55,410 nucleotides of DNA from Bradyrhizobium sp. (lineage in GTDB: Bacteria; Pseudomonadota; Alphaproteobacteria; Rhizobiales; Xanthobacteraceae), in contig NZ_JACRAW010000027.1 in NCBI RefSeq assembly GCF_016213215.1, positions 1 to 55,410 of the forward strand. Direction: 5' to 3'. How positions within the stretch are numbered: the stretch's first letter is position 1; each line of letters starts with the position of its first letter. Under the pieces are notes generated by a model. It was given only the letters and a program-made list of their open reading frames with translations, ran no database searches and was not told the origin of the DNA. This document shows, piece by piece, positions 9,108 to 20,254 of the stretch. A program made the position numbers and the translations under genes.

Positions 9108-9860
9108 CTACACCACCGGCACGCCGCTCTTGCGCCTGGGCTCGATCAGCTCGGGCCGCGGGCCGGACAAGCGCTTGTGCATGTGAACCATGAAGGCCAT
9201 GCCGAACAGCGGTGTCGCGAGATTGACGATCGGGATGGAGACCATAACGGCGATGATGAGCCCGGCGATGAAGATCGTCGTGGCATTGTCCTTCCGCATC
9301 GCCTTTGCTTCCTCGGGCGAACGGAAGCGCATCGCCGCGAGCTCGAAATATTCCCGTCCCAACAGCCACGCCGTGGCGATGAAGAAGACGAGGAATCCTG
9401 CGCCGGCGAGGAAAACGAAGGGCAGCGCCACGAAATAGACCAGGATGGTAAGCAGCGCCGTCTTGATGCCTTCCTGCAGCGCGACGCCGAGCGGCAGCGC
9501 GACGCCGGGCTGTTCGGCAGGATAGTGTTCGCGCTCGACATGGTCGGCGACCTCGTCGACGAAGATGCTGGCGACGAGGGAGGTGATCGCCGGCATCAGC
9601 ATGATGCCGCCTAACACCACGCCGAACCCGGCGGCGATCGACACGATCCAGGCGAGCACGTTCAGCGGCGTGTGGTAATCCGGTCCCAGCAGGCCCTCGG
9701 CCCAGCCCTGGCCATAAGTGGCGAACCAGGTGAGCAGCCGCTGCAGGCCGATCGCCAGCACCGTGATCATGACCAGCGCCAGCCCGATCGACCGCCACAG
9801 GATCGACCGCATCGGCGGCGAAATGATTTGCGACAGCGCCTTGACGGCAGCATCGAGCAT
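9108..9860 (-). CDS. EI24/CysZ-like (DUF540) membrane protein
   Basis: This is a 250-residue polytopic inner-membrane protein with about four hydrophobic segments, including ALVMITVLAIGLQRLLTW near the N-terminus and TIFIAGLIIAVMVSIPIV near the C-terminus. The loop DEVADHVEREHYP and the YFELAAMRFR segment resemble the EI24/CysZ family. CysZ imports sulfate in enterobacteria, but many family members are uncharacterised, so sulfate transport here is only a possibility. The start at 9860 is preceded by GAGGTT, and an earlier in-frame ATG (9923) would add 21 residues without family resemblance. Confidence 0.85.
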   Translation of the reverse strand: MLDAAVKALSQIISPPMRSILWRSIGLALVMITVLAIGLQRLLTWFATYGQGWAEGLLGPDYHTPLNVLAWIVSIAAGFGVVLGGIMLMPAITSLVASIFVDEVADHVEREHYPAEQPGVALPLGVALQEGIKTALLTILVYFVALPFVFLAGAGFLVFFIATAWLLGREYFELAAMRFRSPEEAKAMRKDNATTIFIAGLIIAVMVSIPIVNLATPLFGMAFMVHMHKRLSGPRPELIEPRRKSGVPVV

Positions 9861-10210
9861 GGCGGCAACCTCGCACGGCAGAAACACTCGGCGAGAGGTA
9901 GATATGCCGGCCGGCTTAGGCAAGGTCTTGGCCAGCGTCGGGTATCCAGCGCCTTGCCGCGCACGCTCGGGCCGGAGGCGACCATGGCAACGACCACGAT
10001 GATCATCGCGCCGTAATCAGGCCGAGCACCCAGGCTGGATTGACGATGCCGGAAGCGCGAGCCTGCGGGACCATCGGACGGGCCTTCCGAAGCTCCAGGC
10101 TGTGGATAACGTGGATGGCTGCGAAGAGCTGTGGAAAAGCCAAAGTCTGCGCGCAAGCTGATCCGGCGCGGCAGAACTGGGCAGCCTGAAACAAATGGCC
10201 GGGGGCGATT
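9861..10210. other. 350-base gap with two DnaA-box-like sites
   Basis: No convincing gene is present. Two sites in the same orientation match the DnaA box consensus TTWTNCACA when read on the reverse strand: TTATCCACA at 10101-10109, which is the perfect box, and TTTTCCACA at 10130-10138. Their starts are 29 bases apart. No hemE, parA/B or dnaA gene is in the window, so there is no support for this being the chromosomal origin. Confidence 0.55.
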
Positions 10211-10423
10211 ATGGGCAGGTCGATGACGGACCTTCGACAGACGCGGCTTGAGCAATATGAGACCTCCGCGACTGAATGCGAGATGCTGGCACGGCTGACG
10301 GCTGACCGGTCGACCCAAACGGCATACGAGCACCTTGCGTCCCACTACCGCCGTCTTGCGGCTGGCTTTCGTGAAGCGCTCGCGATGCACCATGCCGCAT
10401 TGGCCAAGTTGAGGCTGCGCTAG
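10211..10423 (+). CDS. Small hypothetical protein
   Basis: This 70-residue protein has no recognised function. It is predicted to be largely helical, with a pattern (ECEMLARLTADRSTQTAYEHLASHYRRLA, about residues 23-51) that resembles many small, uncharacterised rhizobial proteins. It has no signal peptide and no membrane segment. An alternative start at 10223 (MTDLRQ) would shorten it by four residues. It stands alone between a gene-poor stretch and a reverse hypothetical gene. Confidence 0.55.
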   Translation: MGRSMTDLRQTRLEQYETSATECEMLARLTADRSTQTAYEHLASHYRRLAAGFREALAMHHAALAKLRLR

Positions 10424-10502
10424 GCCAATCTGGATCGGCAGCGCGCCACAACTCAGGCCATCAGGAAGCGGGTCTTTCCGGAAAGCTCGTGGCGGGAATG
10501 GC

Positions 10503-10931
10503 TCAGCCCTTGTTGTCGCCTTCCACCATCCTGCGTTTGACTTCCTCGCACGTCTTGCGGACCTCGTGCGTGAACACCGCACACTCTTCAATTCGTTTGA
10601 AAATCTTCCTGGCTTCCTCACGATATGCCGCCGCGGTATCACGCATGTACGCGATCGCGGTGTGCACTTCGGACGTCATTGCCTCGCATTTCTTGGCTGC
10701 ATCGATCAGCTCGGCTCCCATCGCTTCGATCTCTTTTGCAGCAGACTCATAGTCGCGCACCACCGCCTCGGCACTGAGCGCGCCGACGCGCGGGACACCG
10801 TCCTGGTGCTCGACGTAATCAGGCAGCGCGATTGAAGCCAAGGAGCTACCTGAACGGACAACTGCAATATTGGGTTCAAGTTCGAGCAAATTCACTTCGG
10901 TGGTTGTTCGAAGCTGTTCGATGCTGCCCAT
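10503..10931 (-). CDS. Hypothetical helical/coiled-coil protein
   Basis: This 142-residue protein is of unknown function. Residues about 50-135 are rich in Ala, Glu, Lys and Arg in a heptad-like pattern (YESAAKEIEAMGAELIDAAKK and onward), suggesting a long helical or coiled-coil segment. The N-terminal part is less regular. There is no signal peptide. The start at 10931 is supported by a strong GGGAGGA ribosome binding site 8 bases upstream; the frame is open further upstream but without such a site. Confidence 0.6.
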   Translation of the reverse strand: MGSIEQLRTTTEVNLLELEPNIAVVRSGSSLASIALPDYVEHQDGVPRVGALSAEAVVRDYESAAKEIEAMGAELIDAAKKCEAMTSEVHTAIAYMRDTAAAYREEARKIFKRIEECAVFTHEVRKTCEEVKRRMVEGDNKG

Positions 10932-11148
10932 AGGTCGATCCTCCCTAATTCGCATTGGAAAGACCCCCAGATGCAAAAGCATTACCAGAAACAGTACGAG
11001 TGCGTCCTGCCGCCTATGTGCTTGACAGCCAGCCAATCGCCGTAATCTCCGGGAGTTCCGCCAGCGGAACCTCCGCCGAGACCGATGCCATCGGTCCCAC
11101 CGCAGAACGCGGACCGTGGACGCCCGCTCAAGCCGACCTCGTCAAGTT

Positions 11149-11598
11149 CTAATCGTGCCGGTGCACGTGCCTGCGGACAGCCTTGGCCGGCTTGCCTGAC
11201 GTGGTCGGGATCATCACGACCCGCCCGTAGCGCACGCCGCGCTCGGCGATGATGTGGTCGGCGAAATGACGCACCTCATCGGCCGATCCCCTCAAGGCCG
11301 TCATCTCCATGCAGTTGTCGTCGTCGAGATGGACGTGCAGCGTCGCCAGCGCGAGGTCGTGATGGCCATGAAATTCCTGGACGAGACGCTTGGAGAGGTC
11401 GCGGGCGGCGTGATCGTAGACATAGACGAGACCGGCGACGCACTGACCCGTCTGCGCTGAATCCTCCGCGACCTGCTGCAACCCTGCGCGCGCCAAATCG
11501 CGGATGATTTCGGAGCGATTCTGATATCCGCGCGCTTCGGCCGCGGCATCGATCTCCGCGAGCAAATCGTCCTCGATCGTGATGGTAATCCGCTGCAT
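11149..11598 (-). CDS. nikR: Nickel-responsive regulator NikR-like protein
   Basis: This 149-residue ribbon-helix-helix repressor has an ACT-like metal-binding domain. The RHH DNA-binding strand is at residues 2-10 (QRITITIED). All four square-planar nickel ligands of E. coli NikR (His76, His87, His89, Cys95) have counterparts here: His77, His88, His90 and Cys96, in the FHGHHDL and TLHVHLDDDNC segments. The gene follows copA by 57 bases on the same strand and no nikABCDE genes are in view. A nickel repressor behind a copper pump is unexpected. Family assignment is firm; the target genes are unknown. Confidence 0.92.
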   Translation of the reverse strand: MQRITITIEDDLLAEIDAAAEARGYQNRSEIIRDLARAGLQQVAEDSAQTGQCVAGLVYVYDHAARDLSKRLVQEFHGHHDLALATLHVHLDDDNCMEMTALRGSADEVRHFADHIIAERGVRYGRVVMIPTTSGKPAKAVRRHVHRHD

Positions 11599-11655
11599 CG
11601 GGCGCCCCGTCCTTTAGAACACGCATCGGCCGGCTGCCGACACGCCTGCTCCACC

Positions 11656-14346
<2,691 letters not shown>

Positions 14347-14369
14347 CGAAATTCTCCGGCCTTGAAACC

Positions 14370-14388
14370 TATACCCGGTAGGGGTATA
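14370..14388. promoter_or_regulatory. CsoR-type operator palindrome
   Basis: The sequence TATACCC-GGTAG-GGGTATA is a perfect 7-5-7 inverted repeat in the 50-base gap between divergent copA and csoR. It resembles the C/G-tract palindromes bound by copper-sensing CsoR repressors. It lies 9 bases before the csoR start and 24 bases before the copA start, so one site could control both directions, including autoregulation of csoR. Confidence 0.8.
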
Positions 14389-14396
14389 TATGCGGA

Positions 14397-14672
14397 ATGC
14401 GACAGGACATCAAGGCTTCGCTTCAGAAACGGCTGGGCCGTATCGAAGGGCAGGTCCGCGGGCTTTCGAAGATGGTCGACGAGGATCGCTACTGCATCGA
14501 TATCGTCACCCAGATCTCCGCCGTGCGCGCCGCCTTGCGTCGGGTGGAGGAAGAGATCCTTAAGGATCATGTGGCGCACTGCGTCGAACATGCGATTGCC
14601 AGCGGCAACACAGCCGATCAGCGAAAAAAAATCGCGGAACTGATGGCAGTCATCAGCAGGTCGGAACGCTAG
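14397..14672 (+). CDS. csoR: CsoR/RcnR family metal-sensing repressor
   Basis: This 91-residue all-helical repressor has the copper-type Cys-His-Cys set: Cys33 (RYCIDIV), His58 and Cys62 (DHVAHC), with the spacing of M. tuberculosis CsoR (Cys36, His61, Cys65). The N-terminal [15 protein letters not shown] helix is the DNA-binding surface. Cu(I) binding is expected to release it from DNA. It is divergent from copA and lies upstream of the cus-like genes, with the operator directly before it. The leader is short and lacks a strong ribosome binding site. Confidence 0.93.
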   Translation: MRQDIKASLQKRLGRIEGQVRGLSKMVDEDRYCIDIVTQISAVRAALRRVEEEILKDHVAHCVEHAIASGNTADQRKKIAELMAVISRSER

Positions 14673-14775
14673 CATGCGGCGCCCGATGCAGTTTGATGCC
14701 GGTCAATGTCCGCCCGGACGCAATTTGCGATTTATTATGCTTCTTGCGCCGGTTGCTTTGTGAGAAGATGGAAGC

Positions 14776-15171
14776 GTGAAACGCAACTTCGCCATACGCC
14801 GGCTGCTCGCGATCCTCGTGGTCGCAGGGCTCGTATTGGCGCCGTTGGCGCGCGCGGTGATGGCAACCACCACGCCGGAAACGGCCATGACGATGGCGAG
14901 CCAGATGGCCGACCACGTGTCCATGTCGGCCATGGACGGCGCGATGGCCGACCACATGTCGTGCTGCCCGTCCAACGCGCCGGCCGTGGTCGATTGCGAC
15001 CAATGCGTATTCATGGCCGGCTGCATGTCGGCCTGCACGGCAGGCCTGTCCGCTGCGAAGTTCGAGTATCTTCCGATCATCTCCGCCACGCTGCCGCTCT
15101 TGCGTGACGACGCCCGCCTTGTCGGCCTGGGGCGGCCGCCTCCCGAACACCCGCCTCGAGTCCTGGTCTGA
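14776..15171 (+). CDS. Met/Cys-rich exported protein of unknown function
   Basis: This 131-residue protein starts at a GTG. Residues 1-27 form a signal peptide or membrane anchor (RRLLAILVVAGLVLAPLARA). The mature part has a Met/His-rich stretch (MTMASQMADHVSMSAMDG, MADHMSCC) and a cysteine cluster (CDQCVFMAGCMSAC), the composition of periplasmic Cu(I)-binding proteins. It has no clear resemblance to CusF or CopZ. Its place between csoR and cusBA suggests a role in periplasmic copper buffering or delivery, which is an inference from composition and context only. Confidence 0.75.
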   Translation: MKRNFAIRRLLAILVVAGLVLAPLARAVMATTTPETAMTMASQMADHVSMSAMDGAMADHMSCCPSNAPAVVDCDQCVFMAGCMSACTAGLSAAKFEYLPIISATLPLLRDDARLVGLGRPPPEHPPRVLV

Positions 15172-15267
15172 GCGGCGTCGATGACGCCGCTTGCGGCCGC
15201 GCGCCCGTTCGCGCGGATCGACGTATGCCGCCTGGCGGCAGGACCATGACATCCGAGGACTATTCAC

Positions 15268-15675
15268 ATGAAGACGCCCACTACCTCGCGCGCCCTGCGG
15301 GCTGCGCTCATTGCTCTCGCCATGACCGGTTCGGTCAGTCTCGCGAAGGCCGATATCAAGGACTATGAATTCCGCCTGGTCGATCCGAGTGTCGCCGTCG
15401 GGCGGGACAAGCTCTTGACCGTGCAGCTCATCAACAAGACGACGGGCAAGCCGGTGCCGGACGCGGTCATTTTCGCGGTCCGGCTCGACATGGCGCCCGA
15501 CGGCATGCCTGAAATGGCAACCAAGATCGTTCGCGAGGCCGGCGGGGAGCCCGGCACCTATCGGTTCAAGGCCGCCTTCGGCATGGAAGGCCGATGGCAG
15601 CTTTCGCTCGGCGCCAAGGTGCAGGGCGAGACCGGGACTGTCGAAAGCAAGCTCGTCATCACGGCGCAGAAATGA
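15268..15675 (+). CDS. YtkA/FixH-like periplasmic protein
   Basis: This 135-residue protein has a signal peptide (residues 1-28, cleavage near AKA-DI) and one immunoglobulin-like beta domain of the YtkA/FixH type. The DYEFRLVDPS...VGRDKLLTVQLINKTTGKPV strand pattern and the GMPEMATKI and EGRWQLSLGAKV segments support this. Such domains occur next to copper and heavy-metal efflux genes and are thought to help metal handling outside the cytoplasm. Its stop overlaps the cusB start in ATGA, so the two are translationally coupled. Confidence 0.8.
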   Translation: MKTPTTSRALRAALIALAMTGSVSLAKADIKDYEFRLVDPSVAVGRDKLLTVQLINKTTGKPVPDAVIFAVRLDMAPDGMPEMATKIVREAGGEPGTYRFKAAFGMEGRWQLSLGAKVQGETGTVESKLVITAQK

Positions 15676-17090
15676 AACGCGCCGTGACCGCTGGCGTCGC
15701 GGCCGTCGTGTTGATGGCGGCGGGCGGCGCATATCTGGGTGTTCGCGGGCACCATCATGACAACGACCTCGCGGGCGGCGCGCTGGTGACAGCGGCCGTC
15801 GCGCAGACGGCCGACGAGCCGATCTACTACCAGGACCCGGACGGCAAGCCGTTCTATTCGCTGGCACCGAAGAAGACGGCCGACGGGCGCGACTACAAGC
15901 CCGTGCCGCGAGCTGCGGATGTGAGTTTCGAGGATGAGCCTGAGGCCGCCTCCGCTCCACCTGCCCGCGCAGCGGGTGATCGCAGGATCAAGTTCTATCG
16001 CAATCCCATGGGCCTGCCCGACACCTCGCCGGTGCCCAAGAAGGACTCCATGGGGATGGACTACATCCCCGTCTATGAGGGCGAAGACAACGACGACAGC
16101 TCAGTCAAGCTGTCGCCTGGCAAGATCCAGCGCACCGGCGTCAGAGCCGAGAAGGCCGCGGCGCGCGTGATCCACACCACGGTTCGCGCACCCGGCTCCG
16201 TCCAACTGGATGAGCGCCGTGTTTCCGTGATCTCGATGCGCTCGGAAACCTGGGTGCAGAAGGTCGCCAATGTGACCACCGGCGCGCGGGTCGCGAAGGG
16301 CCAGCCGCTGATGGAGATCTACAGCCCGACAATTGCGGCGGCCGCCGCCGAATACATCGCAACGATCACTTCGAAGACCACTGGCACTGTCGGCGCTTAC
16401 GGCCGCGGGTCGCGGCAGCGCCTCGTCAACCTCGACGTTCCCGAGCCGGTGATCTCGGCGATGGAGAAGAGCGGCATCGTTCCGATCAGTATCGAATGGT
16501 CGGCGCCGCGCGAAGGCATCGTGCTGGAGCGCAATGCGATCGAGGGCATGCGTGCGCAGCCCGGCGACGTCTTGTTCCGCGTGGCTGATACTTCCGTGGT
16601 CTGGGCCCTGATCGACGTGTCCGAGCGCGATCTCGGGTCGATCGCCGTGGGTCAGGCCGTCGCGGTCAAGGCACGCGGCCTCCACGGCCGCGACTTCAGC
16701 GGGAAGATCAGCATGATCTATCCGCAGCTCAACAAGGATACGCGAACCGTCCGCGTCAGGGTCGAGCTTGCCAACCCCGATGCGGTGCTGCTGCCCGACA
16801 GGTATGTGGACGCGGCGATCGATACCGGCAGCCCGTCACCCGTGCTGGCGGTGCCCGAAAGCGCGATTCTGGACAGCGGCAACCGGCAGGCCGTGTTCAT
16901 CGACAAGGGCGAAGGCCGTTTCGAGCCGCGCGAAGTGAGGCTCGGCAGCCGCGGCGGCGGCTATGTCGAGATTCGGGAGGGAATCACCGAAGGCGAGCCT
17001 GTCGTCGTCTCCGCCAATTTCCTGATCGATGCCGAAAGCAACCTCAAGGCCGCCCTCAAAGGCTACTCGGACGCGGGGAAACAGCCATGA
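15672..17090 (+). CDS. cusB: CusB-type periplasmic adaptor of RND copper/silver efflux
   Basis: This 472-residue membrane fusion protein links the RND pump to an outer-membrane channel. After an N-terminal membrane anchor it carries two degenerate heavy-metal-binding units (about residues 51-79 and 107-136, YRNPMGLPDTSPVPKK and SMGMDYIPVY) that have lost the cysteines. The lipoyl/barrel region follows (TTVRAPGSVQLDE, VAKGQPLMEIYSPTI, FRVADTSVVWALIDV). The ATG is chosen by the overlap with the upstream stop. Its own stop overlaps the cusA start, again as ATGA. Confidence 0.93.
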   Translation: MKRAVTAGVAAVVLMAAGGAYLGVRGHHHDNDLAGGALVTAAVAQTADEPIYYQDPDGKPFYSLAPKKTADGRDYKPVPRAADVSFEDEPEAASAPPARAAGDRRIKFYRNPMGLPDTSPVPKKDSMGMDYIPVYEGEDNDDSSVKLSPGKIQRTGVRAEKAAARVIHTTVRAPGSVQLDERRVSVISMRSETWVQKVANVTTGARVAKGQPLMEIYSPTIAAAAAEYIATITSKTTGTVGAYGRGSRQRLVNLDVPEPVISAMEKSGIVPISIEWSAPREGIVLERNAIEGMRAQPGDVLFRVADTSVVWALIDVSERDLGSIAVGQAVAVKARGLHGRDFSGKISMIYPQLNKDTRTVRVRVELANPDAVLLPDRYVDAAIDTGSPSPVLAVPESAILDSGNRQAVFIDKGEGRFEPREVRLGSRGGGYVEIREGITEGEPVVVSANFLIDAESNLKAALKGYSDAGKQP

Positions 17091-20000
17091 TTGCGCGTAT
17101 CATCGCCTGGTCGGCGCGTAACCTCCTGCTGGTCTTCTTCGGAACCGGCTTTGCCGCTGCGGCCGGAATCTATGCCCTGGCGCATCTGCCGCTGGATGCG
17201 ATCCCCGATCTCTCCGATACCCAGGTGATCGTCTATACGGAATATCCGGGGCAGGCCCCGCAGGTGATCGAGGATCAGGTCACCTATCCCCTGACCACGG
17301 CCATGCTGACGGTGCCGCGCTCCAAGGTGGTCCGCGGCTTCTCGTTCTTCGGCGTGTCCTTCGTCTACGTCATCTTCGCGGACGGCACCGACATCTACTG
17401 GGCCCGCTCGCGGGTGATGGAATTCCTGAACAGTGCGGGATCGCGCCTGCCGCCCGGCGTGACACCGACCATCGGCCCGGACGCTACCGGTGTCGGCTGG
17501 GTTTACCAATATGCCGTCATCTCGAAAGAGCTGAACCTTGCCGATACCCGCGCAATCCAGGACTGGAACCTGAGATTTGCGCTGGCCAAGGCCGAAGGAG
17601 TTGCCGAGGTCGCCAGCGTCGGCGGCTTCGTCCGCCAGTACAACGTCATCCTCGACCCGCAGCGCATGCGCGATCTCGGCATCACGCTGCCGAAGATGCG
17701 CGAGGCGATCCGCGCCTCCAATGCCGACGTCGGCGGCCGCACCGTCGAGCTCTCGGAATTTGAATATGTCATCCGCGGCAAAGGTTATGTCAAAGACATC
17801 AACGACCTCGGCAACATCGTGCTGAAGGTCAACAGGGGCACGCCCGTCCTGCTGCGCGACGTCGCCCGCGTCGACCTCGGCCCGGATGAGCGCCGCGGCA
17901 TCACCGAGCTGAACGGCGAGGGCGAGGTGGCGAGCGGCATCGTGCTGCAGCGCTTCGCGGTCAATGCCCTCGACGTGATCGAGAACGTCAAGAAGCAGTT
18001 TGCGCGGATCGCAAGCAGCCTGCCGAAATCGGTCGAGATCGTGCCGGTCTATGACCGCTCCAACCTCATCAACGCAGCAATCGAGACGCTCAAGCGCACG
18101 CTGCTCGAGGAGAGCATTATCGTCGCGCTCGTGTGCATCGTGTTCCTCCTGCATTTCCGCAGCGCGCTGGTGGCGATCCTGATGCTCCCCGTCGGCGTTT
18201 TGATGGCGTTCGGCGCGATGAAGCTGCTCGGGCTCGGCTCCAACATCATGAGCCTGGGCGGCATCGCAATCGCGATCGGCGCCATGATCGACGCAGCGAT
18301 CGTCATGATCGAGAACGCGCACAAGCACCTCGAACGTGCCGGGCCCGAGCGCTCGCGCGTCGCCGTGTTGATCGACGCGGCGGCGGAAGTCGGCCCTGCG
18401 CTGTTCTTCAGCCTGCTCGTCATCACCGTTTCGTTCATGCCGATCTTCACCCTGGAATCGCAGGAAGGACGGCTGTTCAGTCCCCTCGCCTTCACCAAGA
18501 CTTTCGCCATGGCGGCGGCTGCGCTGCTCTCGGTGACGCTGGTGCCGGCGTTGATGGTGGTGTGCGTGCGCGGCCGCATCGTCCCGGAGCACAGAAATCC
18601 GATCAACCGATTCCTGATCTTCATCTATCGGCCGGTGATTGCCGCGGTCATGCGAGCCAAGGTGCTGGTGATCGTCCTCGCGTTGGGAGTGCTTGCGGCC
18701 ACCATCTGGCCGGCGCGACAGCTCGGCAGCGAGTTCATGCCGACACTGAACGAGGGCACTCTGCTCTATATGCCGACCACCCTGCCCGGCATCTCCGTGA
18801 CCAAGGCGGCGGAGCTGTTGCAGATGCAGGACCGCATCATCCGCTCCTTCCCGGAAGTCGCCTCGGTCTACGGCAAGGCCGGCCGCGCCTCTACCGCCAC
18901 CGACCCTGCCCCCTCGGAGATGTTCGAGACCATCATCAACCTCAAGCCGAAGCAGGAGTGGCGGGAGGGCGTGACGATCGAGAGCCTGACCGCGGAAATG
19001 GATCGCGCGCTGCAATTTCCCGGCCTGTCCAATGCCTGGACCATGCCGATCAAGTCGCGCATCGACATGCTCTCGACCGGCATCCGCACTCCGGTCGGCG
19101 TCAAGGTCATCGGCACCGATCTGGTTGAGATCGACCGGATGGCGAAGCAGATCGAGCAGGTGCTACGGACCGTGCCGGGAACGTCCTCGGCCTACGCCGA
19201 GCGCAGCCTCGGCGGCTACTACCTCGACGTGACGCCGGACCGCGCGACATTGGCGCGTTACGGCCTCCTGGTCCAGGACGTCCAGGATGTCATCGCCACC
19301 GCGCTGGGCGGGCAGACGGTGACCACCACGGTCGAGGGCCGGCAGCGCTTCTCCGTCAACATGCGCTATCCGCGCGATCTGCGCAGCAACCCGCAGGCCA
19401 TCGCCAACGACGTGCTGGTGCCGCTGCCGGGCGGCGGCACCGTGCCGCTGGGAGAGGTGGCAAAGGTGGCGCCATCGCGCGGTCCGACGTCGATCCGCAC
19501 GGAGAACGGGCAGCTTGCGACGTACATCTACGTCGACATTCGCGACCGCGACGTCGGCGGCTATGTCGCCGACGCGCAAGCGGCGGTGCAGGGCGGCGTT
19601 CAATTTCCGCCCGGCTATTACGTGGTGTGGAGCGGTCAGTACGAATATCTCGAACGCGCCATGGCGCGGCTCAAGATCGTCGTGCCGGTGACGCTGCTGA
19701 TCATCTTCCTGCTGCTCTACCTCAACTTCCGCTCCATCACCGAGACCCTGATCGTGATGCTGTCGCTGCCCTTCGCCCTGGTCGGCGGCCTGTGGATGAT
19801 GTGGTGGCTCGGCTTCAACCTGTCGGTTGCCGTGGTGGTCGGCTTCATTGCGCTTGCCGGCGTCGCCGCCGAAACCGGCGTCGTCATGCTGATCTATCTC
19901 GACCATGCTTGGGCGGCGGCCATGGCGCGATGTGCGGCGGAGGACCGCTCGCCCTCGCGCAAGGACCTCTATGCCGCCATCATGGAAGGCGCGGTGGAGC

Positions 20001-20239
20001 GGGTGCGGCCCAAGATGATGACGGTGGTTGCGATCATGGCTGGCCTGCTGCCGATCATGTGGAGCACCGGTACCGGCTCGGAGATCATGCAGCGTATCGC
20101 GGTGCCGATGATCGGAGGCATGCTATCATCGACGTTGCTGACGCTGATCGTGATCCCGGCGATCTACGGGCTCGTGCAGGAGCGCAGGATCCGCGTTGCG
20201 GTGCGAAAGAAATCGGCCGAGCTTGCGCAGGCGGCCTAA
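17087..20239 (+). CDS. cusA: CusA-type RND copper/silver efflux pump
   Basis: This 1050-residue proton-driven inner-membrane transporter belongs to the heavy-metal efflux RND family. The methionine relay that defines the Cu(I)/Ag(I) pump of E. coli (Met573, Met623, Met672) is preserved at Met562 (LLYMPTTLPG), Met612 (SEMFE) and Met661 (RIDMLSTG), with the same 11-residue offset each time. This argues for copper/silver rather than cobalt/zinc/cadmium specificity. N-terminal TM1 and the ALAHLPLDAIPDLSDTQV segment are typical. No cusC-like outer-membrane gene is adjacent; the next gene is reverse. Confidence 0.95.
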   Translation: MIARIIAWSARNLLLVFFGTGFAAAAGIYALAHLPLDAIPDLSDTQVIVYTEYPGQAPQVIEDQVTYPLTTAMLTVPRSKVVRGFSFFGVSFVYVIFADGTDIYWARSRVMEFLNSAGSRLPPGVTPTIGPDATGVGWVYQYAVISKELNLADTRAIQDWNLRFALAKAEGVAEVASVGGFVRQYNVILDPQRMRDLGITLPKMREAIRASNADVGGRTVELSEFEYVIRGKGYVKDINDLGNIVLKVNRGTPVLLRDVARVDLGPDERRGITELNGEGEVASGIVLQRFAVNALDVIENVKKQFARIASSLPKSVEIVPVYDRSNLINAAIETLKRTLLEESIIVALVCIVFLLHFRSALVAILMLPVGVLMAFGAMKLLGLGSNIMSLGGIAIAIGAMIDAAIVMIENAHKHLERAGPERSRVAVLIDAAAEVGPALFFSLLVITVSFMPIFTLESQEGRLFSPLAFTKTFAMAAAALLSVTLVPALMVVCVRGRIVPEHRNPINRFLIFIYRPVIAAVMRAKVLVIVLALGVLAATIWPARQLGSEFMPTLNEGTLLYMPTTLPGISVTKAAELLQMQDRIIRSFPEVASVYGKAGRASTATDPAPSEMFETIINLKPKQEWREGVTIESLTAEMDRALQFPGLSNAWTMPIKSRIDMLSTGIRTPVGVKVIGTDLVEIDRMAKQIEQVLRTVPGTSSAYAERSLGGYYLDVTPDRATLARYGLLVQDVQDVIATALGGQTVTTTVEGRQRFSVNMRYPRDLRSNPQAIANDVLVPLPGGGTVPLGEVAKVAPSRGPTSIRTENGQLATYIYVDIRDRDVGGYVADAQAAVQGGVQFPPGYYVVWSGQYEYLERAMARLKIVVPVTLLIIFLLLYLNFRSITETLIVMLSLPFALVGGLWMMWWLGFNLSVAVVVGFIALAGVAAETGVVMLIYLDHAWAAAMARCAAEDRSPSRKDLYAAIMEGAVERVRPKMMTVVAIMAGLLPIMWSTGTGSEIMQRIAVPMIGGMLSSTLLTLIVIPAIYGLVQERRIRVAVRKKSAELAQAA

Positions 20240-20254
20240 CGGTGCAAAACGAGG

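Noticed and set aside
10095..10145. Chromosomal replication origin
   Set aside because: Only two DnaA boxes are present, with no AT-rich unwinding region and no hemE, dnaA or parAB neighbours.
10955..11152. A 65-codon forward open frame upstream of the nikR stop, and a 24-codon one at 10971
   Set aside because: There is no ribosome binding site, no recognisable family and no coupling to neighbours, so I could not separate them from chance frames.
14653..15960. A 435-codon reverse open frame across the csoR-cusB interval
   Set aside because: Two forward proteins with signal peptides and good context occupy the same DNA, and the reverse product shows only low-complexity Arg-rich sequence.
17063..19015. 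A 650-codon open frame on the reverse strand opposite cusA
   Set aside because: It overlaps a complete RND pump with all motifs. The residue content (His, Arg, Asp, Gln) is typical of antisense shadows and no family is recognisable.
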